Assembly: GCA_031272845.1 (NCBI GenBank)
Contig: JAISTA010000132.1
Coordinates: 1 to 10,334 of the forward strand
Reading direction: 5' to 3'
DNA from: Oscillospiraceae bacterium
GTDB taxonomy: Bacteria; Bacillota; Clostridia; Oscillospirales; Oscillospiraceae
Length of the DNA: 10,334 nucleotides
Shown: positions 6,607 to 10,334 of the stretch, piece after piece
How the letters are laid out: each line of letters opens with the position of its first letter
Position numbering within the stretch: the stretch's first letter is position 1
The notes under the pieces: model-generated
Told to the model about the DNA's origin: nothing
Databases searched by the model: none
The model's input: only the letters and a program-made list of their open reading frames with translations
Program-made: the position numbers and the translations under genes

Positions 6607-6996
6607 CTAAATGAATTTCTTTTTTCCAAAAAATGCGGATAACATTAAAATCAATGCGGCGGCGGATAAAATGCCGTCCATTATCCCGGCAGGCAACATG
6701 AAAATCATAAGGGCAAGAGTGACAGAACAGTTAATGACAGAAAGCGCAAAGCCCCACATTCTATTTTTTAGCAAAGCGATAGCGCCTATAAGTCGTACCG
6801 CGCCCCAAACACTGCCGGCAACAAGCATTAAATTTAGATTGTCTTGTAAATATGGCACAATAAATGAAAAATATTTGCCTATACCGGACTCCTCCGCGCC
6901 CGTCAGCAACACGGGGATTAGTGCTAAACAACCTCCTAATTCCATAAATCCGCCGTGTATTATCATCAATATAGCCGAAACTTTTACCTTTTTCAA
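6607..6996 (-). CDS. Small integral membrane protein with four predicted helices, family not recognised
   Basis: A 129-residue hydrophobic protein with four likely membrane helices (about residues 7-31, 55-76, 81-101 and 104-124), short loops and a basic C-terminus (GKKKFI). I do not recognise its family and claim no function. I take the TTG at 6994-6996 (MKKVKVSAILMIIHGG) as start because TGGAGA at 7004-7009 sits seven bases upstream. The positive Lys-Lys-Val-Lys then directly precedes the first helix. An in-frame ATG at 7033-7035 would give 142 residues, but it has no ribosome site and lies inside an AT-rich palindrome. Base composition falls to about 42% G+C in places (25 of 60 at 6841-6900), below parE and parC. 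It sits between parE and the HAD gene and may be an insertion into an older topoisomerase cluster. Some pipelines will choose the ATG. Confidence 0.75.
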   Translation of the reverse strand: MKKVKVSAILMIIHGGFMELGGCLALIPVLLTGAEESGIGKYFSFIVPYLQDNLNLMLVAGSVWGAVRLIGAIALLKNRMWGFALSVINCSVTLALMIFMLPAGIMDGILSAAALILMLSAFFGKKKFI

Positions 6997-7003
6997 AAAA
7001 CAA

Positions 7004-7009
7004 TCTCCA
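7004..7009 (-). promoter_or_regulatory. Ribosome binding site deciding a TTG start
   Basis: TGGAGA on the minus strand stands seven bases before the TTG at 6994-6996. The competing ATG at 7033-7035 is preceded by an AT-rich sequence without a purine block. Confidence 0.6.
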
Positions 7010-7021
7010 AAAATCAGAGTT

Positions 7022-7041
7022 TTATAGTTATTCAACTATAA
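7022..7041 (-). repeat. AT-rich perfect inverted repeat between parE and the membrane protein gene
   Basis: TTATAGTT at 7022-7029 and AACTATAA at 7034-7041 form an 8-bp perfect inverted repeat around four bases. The minus strand has no U-tract after it, so it is not an intrinsic terminator. Its place just ahead of the membrane protein gene suits an operator or promoter overlap, but no clear -35/-10 pair was found. Confidence 0.55.
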
Positions 7042-7061
7042 CATACAGTTTCATACAGTTT
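7042..7061. repeat. Tandem 10-bp direct repeat at the parE stop codon
   Basis: The decamer CATACAGTTT occurs twice head to tail (7042-7051 and 7052-7061) and overlaps two bases of the parE TAA stop at 7060-7062. It directly abuts the inverted repeat at 7022-7041. Two exact copies of ten bases may mark a small duplication or paired binding sites. Confidence 0.7.
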
Positions 7062-9051
7062 ACGATATATCCGCGGTGTCGAGGAACAAATGCCCGTTCA
7101 CGGCGATATGCTCCTTTCTTCCGGCAAGGTTGTCTCCCAGCAGCAGGTCGAACATATCAGACACTACGGCGGCCTCCTCCGGCATAACGCGGATTAACCG
7201 CCGCGTTTCGGGGTTCATCGTCGTCAGCCACATCATATCGGGGTCGTTTTCGCCCAATCCCTTCGACCGCTGGACATTGTGTTTTTTGCCGCCGAAGCTC
7301 TTGACGGTTTCCGCTTTTTCCCTCTCGGAATACGCAAAATACGTCTTTTCCCCCTGCGTTATCTCAAACAGGGGCGATTCCGCGATATACACGAAGCCCT
7401 TTTCAATCAGCGTCGGCACAAGCCGGTACAGCATCGTGAGTATCAGCGTGCGTATCTGAAAGCCGTCAACGTCCGCGTCCGTGCAGATTATGACCTTGTT
7501 CCACCGCAGATTGTCAATCGAAAACTCAGACATATCGCGCGTATGCTTGTTGCGTATCTCAACGCCGCAGCCGAGCACGCGCAAAAGGTCGGTTATAATC
7601 TCGCTGGCAAATATCCTGTCATATCCCGCCTTCAGGCAGTTCAGTATCTTGCCGCGAACAGGCATTATACCCTGAAATTCAGCGTCCCGCGAGAGCTTGC
7701 AGGCTCCGAGAGCGGAGTCTCCCTCAACAATGTATATTTCGCGCACCGATTTGTCCTTCGTGCGGCAGTCCACGAATTTTTGCACGCGGTTTGCAATATC
7801 GAGAGAGCCGATCAGCTTCTTTTTAATGTTCAGGCGCGCTTTTTCGGCGTTTTCACGGCTGCGCTTGTTGATTAGGATTTGCGCTGCCGCAGCCTCCGCT
7901 TCCTTAGGGTTTTCAATCGCCCAAATTTCAAGCTGCTCCTTAAAAAAGTCGCGCATCGCCTCTTGAATGAACTTGTTGTTTATCGACTTTTTCGTCTGGT
8001 TTTCGTAAGACGTCTGCGTTGAAAAGCAGTTCGTCACAAGAATCAGACAATCGCACACGTCAACCCACGTTATGCCGCTTTCGCCTTTAGAGTATTTATT
8101 AAGCTTCTTCAAAAGCGCGTCAAATGCGGAAACGAACGCGGATTTCGCCGCCTTTTCGGGCGAGCCGCCGTACTCCAGCCACGAGGAGTTGTGGTAGTAT
8201 TCCGTAACCTGCGTTGTGTTTGAAAACGCGAACACTGCTGATATTTTCAGGTTGTAGTCCGGCTTATCCTCGCGGTCGCGGCCGCGACGGGCGCACTCTA
8301 TGTACTGCGGCTGCGTCAGCGGCTCGGCGTCTCCGATTAGCCCCGCAGCGTAGTCCACGATTCCGTTCGGATAAATGTAATCCTTTTCGGAAAAGCCGCC
8401 GCCCTCCTGCTCGACAAGCAGCCTCAGCCGGACATTGGCGTTTGAAACGGCCTGACGGGACATCGTGTCTTCAAACCACGCAACCGGCACGTTAATCTCA
8501 GTGAAAACGTCTAAATCCGGCTTCCAGCGGATGACCGTGCCCGAGCGGCGCCCTTTGTAGTCCTCGGAAACAAGCCCGCCGACGTTTTCGCCGCGCTCAA
8601 AATGCAGGGAGTATTTCTTGCCGTTGCGGTAAACCGTAACGTCCATATACCGCGAGGCGTACTGCGTCGCGCACGCGCCGAGGCCGTTCAGTCCGAGAGA
8701 GTAGCTGTAGCCCTCACCCTCGGCGTTCGCGTATTTTCCGCCTGCGTATAGCTCACAGAAAACAAGCTCCCAGTTGTAGCGCTGCTCCTTTTCGTTCCAG
8801 TCCACGGGGCAGCCGCGTCCAAAGTCCTCAACCTGAAAAGAACCGTCTCGATAGACGGTTACAATGATCTCTGACCCGTGCCCCTCGCGCGCCTCGTCGA
8901 TTCCGTTTGAGATAATCTCAAACACGGCGTGGGCGCAGCCGGACAGGTCGTTTGAGCCAAAAATTACGCTCGGGCGCAGCCGTACGCGGTCTGCGCCCTT
9001 GAGCGAGGTGATTGACGTATCGTCGTATTGTTTGCTTTTGTTTTGTGCCAT
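7060..9051 (-). CDS. parE: Type IIA topoisomerase ATPase subunit B (topoisomerase IV ParE-like)
   Basis: The ATPase and TOPRIM subunit that pairs with the ParC-like protein and drives strand passage with ATP. In the 663 residues the GHKL ATPase has Glu45 and Asn49 (FEIISNGIDEA), Asp76 in EDFGRGCP, and the phosphate loop GLNGLG at 120-125, where most relatives read GLHGVG. The transducer carries the QTK loop (Gln352-Lys354). TOPRIM has IVEGDSALG (Glu443), VRGKIL, and the metal cluster DADVD at 525-529, followed by QRSKGLGEN at 594-602. SALGACKLSRD departs from the common SAGGSAKQGRD. I believe both changes are typical of Clostridia second type II topoisomerases, but that is from memory. The ATG at 9049-9051 has only a weak AGG nearby, yet the N-terminus (LKGADRVRLRPSVIFGS) fits the family. 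It starts 31 bases after the VanY-like gene. Confidence 0.95.
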   Translation of the reverse strand: MAQNKSKQYDDTSITSLKGADRVRLRPSVIFGSNDLSGCAHAVFEIISNGIDEAREGHGSEIIVTVYRDGSFQVEDFGRGCPVDWNEKEQRYNWELVFCELYAGGKYANAEGEGYSYSLGLNGLGACATQYASRYMDVTVYRNGKKYSLHFERGENVGGLVSEDYKGRRSGTVIRWKPDLDVFTEINVPVAWFEDTMSRQAVSNANVRLRLLVEQEGGGFSEKDYIYPNGIVDYAAGLIGDAEPLTQPQYIECARRGRDREDKPDYNLKISAVFAFSNTTQVTEYYHNSSWLEYGGSPEKAAKSAFVSAFDALLKKLNKYSKGESGITWVDVCDCLILVTNCFSTQTSYENQTKKSINNKFIQEAMRDFFKEQLEIWAIENPKEAEAAAAQILINKRSRENAEKARLNIKKKLIGSLDIANRVQKFVDCRTKDKSVREIYIVEGDSALGACKLSRDAEFQGIMPVRGKILNCLKAGYDRIFASEIITDLLRVLGCGVEIRNKHTRDMSEFSIDNLRWNKVIICTDADVDGFQIRTLILTMLYRLVPTLIEKGFVYIAESPLFEITQGEKTYFAYSEREKAETVKSFGGKKHNVQRSKGLGENDPDMMWLTTMNPETRRLIRVMPEEAAVVSDMFDLLLGDNLAGRKEHIAVNGHLFLDTADIS

Positions 9052-9082
9052 AACCTATTTATCTGTTCGTTTTTTTGCGCAG

Positions 9083-10084
9083 CTATGCCTGCTGCTGCGG
9101 AGGAGGGGACGCGCTTGTATCCGGCGTCGCGCTGGTTGGAGGCGTTACGCTTGTATCCGGCGTTGCGCTGGTTTCCGGGGTTGCGCTCGTCTCCGGCGTT
9201 GCGCTCGTCTCCGGCGTAGCGCTCGTCTCCGGCGTTGCGCTTGGAGTCGGAGCCGGCGGCAGCGCGGTGTCTCCGAGATCAATTGCGTCCTTTATCGCGC
9301 GGATGTACTCCTCAAAGCAGTAGCTGCGGGAGTACATTTCAGTTGCGTTGCGCTGCCCAACATATCTCCAAATTGCGGCGCTGAAGTCGCGGCCTGTCGC
9401 TTGCTTTTTGCCCTGCGGAAAGCGGAGGATATACCCGTATTTGTGCGCGTTATCCAAAAGCCACTTAAACTCGTCGCTGTCCTTGTCGAGCGCGCCCTCG
9501 GTCAGCCCGATTTGAACCGCAAGACCCGTTTCAAAGTCGGAGGTTCCCGGAGGTGCGGCCGTGTTCGGATTCTGTTCATACAGCTCCGCCTGCTTATTGC
9601 GCGTTCTGTAAGCGTCGCGAATCTGGAGCTTGTCATAGCCCGCCTCCGCAGCCGCCTTTACCATCTCGTTGAGCGCAAGATACGCGGTTGAGGACATTCG
9701 CCAGTCGTCCGGCTTTGTTTTGACCGCGTTGCCCTCCTGCTGGGCGATAACAACAAGCTGCTCCGGCTTGTAATCGTCAGGAAGCTTGTTTGAGGCGTTT
9801 ACAAGCAAAAGAAATTGGTCGTTCAGTAACTCCTCAAGCGGATTCGGCGGCGGCGTCAGCTCCTCCGTCGGCGACGGGCTTACCGATGGCGTTGGTGATG
9901 CTTTCGGCGTCCCGCCTGACGGTTTTATCATCGGGAGCAAAAACACAAGCAGCAGAACAAGCCCGAAAATAACGGGTATGTAGGTTGTAATAGGAAAGCT
10001 CTTGGGTTTTTCCGGTCGTCTCCCGCCGCTGTCCCGCGCGTATTGGTTGTAGCCTGATTGGCCTCTTTTGTTTTTGTCGTCCAT
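9083..10084 (-). CDS. Membrane-anchored VanY-like (peptidase M15B) protein, probably a catalytically dead pseudoenzyme
   Basis: The fold is that of D-Ala-D-Ala carboxypeptidases that trim peptidoglycan stems. The 333 residues run: a charged cytoplasmic N-terminus (1-30), one membrane helix (about 31-53), a Pro/Ser/Thr linker (56-82), the M15-like domain (about 85-265), and a repetitive Ser-Ala-Thr-Pro tail (282-326). Family landmarks are kept: FLLLVNASNKLPDDY, DAYRTRNKQAELYE (SGYRS.. in relatives), PGTS..TGLAV, NAHKYGYILRFPQGK and WRYVG. The catalytic positions are not. The usual SEHQTGLAVD reads SDFETGLAVQ, so His becomes Phe184 and Asp becomes Gln191. The usual EPWHFRYVG reads SAAIWRYVG, so Glu becomes Ser235 and His becomes Ile238. 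It may bind wall peptides or regulate, which is inference. The ATG at 10082-10084 has GCGGGG about nine bases upstream. The frame is open to 10180, but upstream starts lack ribosome sites. parE follows after 31 bases. Confidence 0.88.
   Translation of the reverse strand: MDDKNKRGQSGYNQYARDSGGRRPEKPKSFPITTYIPVIFGLVLLLVFLLPMIKPSGGTPKASPTPSVSPSPTEELTPPPNPLEELLNDQFLLLVNASNKLPDDYKPEQLVVIAQQEGNAVKTKPDDWRMSSTAYLALNEMVKAAAEAGYDKLQIRDAYRTRNKQAELYEQNPNTAAPPGTSDFETGLAVQIGLTEGALDKDSDEFKWLLDNAHKYGYILRFPQGKKQATGRDFSAAIWRYVGQRNATEMYSRSYCFEEYIRAIKDAIDLGDTALPPAPTPSATPETSATPETSATPETSATPETSATPDTSVTPPTSATPDTSASPPPQQQA
9116..9241 (-). repeat. Seven 18-bp tandem units encoding a SATPET-type tail
   Basis: 126 bases hold seven head-to-tail 18-bp units coding for hexapeptides: four SATPET, then SATPDT, SVTPPT and SATPDT (residues 282-323 of the VanY-like protein), then a partial SASP. 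The first units differ at very few bases, while the last three have diverged. The unit length is a multiple of three, so gain or loss of copies keeps the frame. The peptide resembles flexible, wall-spanning Pro/Thr/Ser linkers. Confidence 0.9.
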
Positions 10085-10155
10085 TGTATAACCCCGCAAT
10101 ATTTGTTTGGAGCTCGCCGGGCGCATGTATTTTTTGCGCCGGCTATTCAATAGCG

Positions 10156-10198
10156 GTAACGCGCCCGCTTTCGCGGACAACAGCCGCCGCCGCGTTAC
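10156..10198 (-). repeat. GC-rich inverted repeat after the upstream gene's stop codon
   Basis: GTAACGCG (10156-10163) and CGCGTTAC (10191-10198) are perfect 8-bp arms, and the second includes the stop codon of the gene that ends here. Inside lies a small hairpin, CCGC-TTTC-GCGG (10165-10176). No U-run follows on the minus strand, so an intrinsic terminator is not shown. It might be an mRNA 3'-end stabiliser. The rest of the 110-base gap (10085-10194) shows no convincing promoter for the VanY-like gene. Confidence 0.4.
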
Positions 10199-10334
10199 TT
10201 AAACGTATCGTAAACCCTTAAAAGCGCGTTTCGCGCAAGCTCCTCAGTGACGGCTACCGGGCAGTAGTCTGACAGGTGGTTTTCAACAACATCCTGCGCA
10301 AGCGCCGCAACCTCCTCGCGCGTTACGCCGAGCG
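10195..10334 (-). CDS. C-terminal fragment, possibly an iron-containing alcohol dehydrogenase (partial)
   Basis: The minus strand is open from the window edge to a TAA at 10195-10197, giving 45 residues of a C-terminus. They read LGVTREEVAALAQDVVEN, then a HLSDYCPVAVTEELARN segment, and end LLRVYDTFK. Iron-containing alcohol dehydrogenases typically close with a pattern of this kind: LG(I/V)..E.(I/V)..LA..., then a short Cys/Pro-containing segment, then (V/I)T.E.....(L/I)....Y/F. That makes the family my first guess. The metal and NAD-binding parts lie outside the window, so substrate and function cannot be stated. Other dehydroquinate synthase-like or glycerol dehydrogenase-like proteins are alternatives. 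Codon choice (GCG, CTT, CGC) matches the neighbouring genes and supports real coding. The next gene starts 110 bases further on. Confidence 0.6.
   Translation of the reverse strand, partial: LGVTREEVAALAQDVVENHLSDYCPVAVTEELARNALLRVYDTFK

Noticed and set aside
6611..7027. 138-codon open frame on the plus strand
   Set aside because: It is antisense to the membrane protein gene. The minus-strand product has four regular hydrophobic helices and a ribosome site, while the plus frame has neither.
3337..9051. Calling the topoisomerase pair gyrA/gyrB
   Set aside because: The A subunit lacks the GyrA box expected after the first C-terminal blade. A ParC/ParE-like call fits better, though only a tree and the full genome can settle it.
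9116..9241. CRISPR-like array
   Set aside because: The 18-bp units are directly adjacent, with no spacers, and encode an in-frame hexapeptide repeat.
9075..9323. Plus-strand open frame rich in repeated Gly-Val-Ala-Leu-Val-Ser
   Set aside because: It is the antisense shadow of the 18-bp repeat in the VanY-like gene, which keeps other frames open. It has no ribosome site or family match.
10085..10180. Longer N-terminus of the VanY-like protein from 10180 or 10126
   Set aside because: It would run through the GC-rich inverted repeat, has no ribosome site and adds no signal or domain. The ATG at 10084 gives a normal cytoplasmic tail before the membrane helix.

Overview
The window reads as a housekeeping stretch of a Clostridia-like Bacillota chromosome of mixed base composition, much of it GC-rich at third positions. 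This placement rests on the Clostridia-style second type II topoisomerase pair (ParE-like and ParC-like, each with lineage-specific motif changes), a 310-residue EF-Ts, Shine-Dalgarno-led starts and U-tract terminators. It is an inference from protein style; there is no 16S gene here.

Almost everything lies on the minus strand, so transcription runs from high to low coordinates. In that order: the C-terminus of a probable iron-containing alcohol dehydrogenase (10334-10195); a membrane-anchored VanY/M15-like protein whose zinc ligands all appear to be replaced (10084-9083), ending in an 18-bp tandem repeat; parE (9051-7060); a small four-helix membrane protein of lower GC (6996-6607) behind an AT-rich palindrome; a 226-bp gap holding a possible metallophosphoesterase relic; a HAD phosphatase (6380-5637); parC (5574-3337); an AT-rich NifS/IscS-type cysteine desulfurase (3292-2138); a 261-bp gap with promoters and a structured leader; then rpsB (1876-1097) and tsf (1061-129), closed by a strong bidirectional terminator (77-109). 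A few codons at the left edge look like the end of a convergent plus-strand gene encoding a zinc ribbon.

rpsB and tsf form a translation operon (30S protein S2 and elongation factor Ts). ParE and ParC together should make a decatenating type II topoisomerase. They are separated by the membrane protein and the HAD gene rather than being adjacent. The cysteine desulfurase would supply sulfur for Fe-S clusters or tRNA thiolation, but no scaffold or acceptor gene is visible.

The least ordinary observations are the apparently dead VanY-like pseudoenzyme, and a 28-codon start module shared without gaps by parC and the HAD gene (18 of 28 residues and about 60 of 84 bases identical by hand count). 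I found no CRISPR array, tRNA, rRNA, insertion sequence or recognisable defence system.
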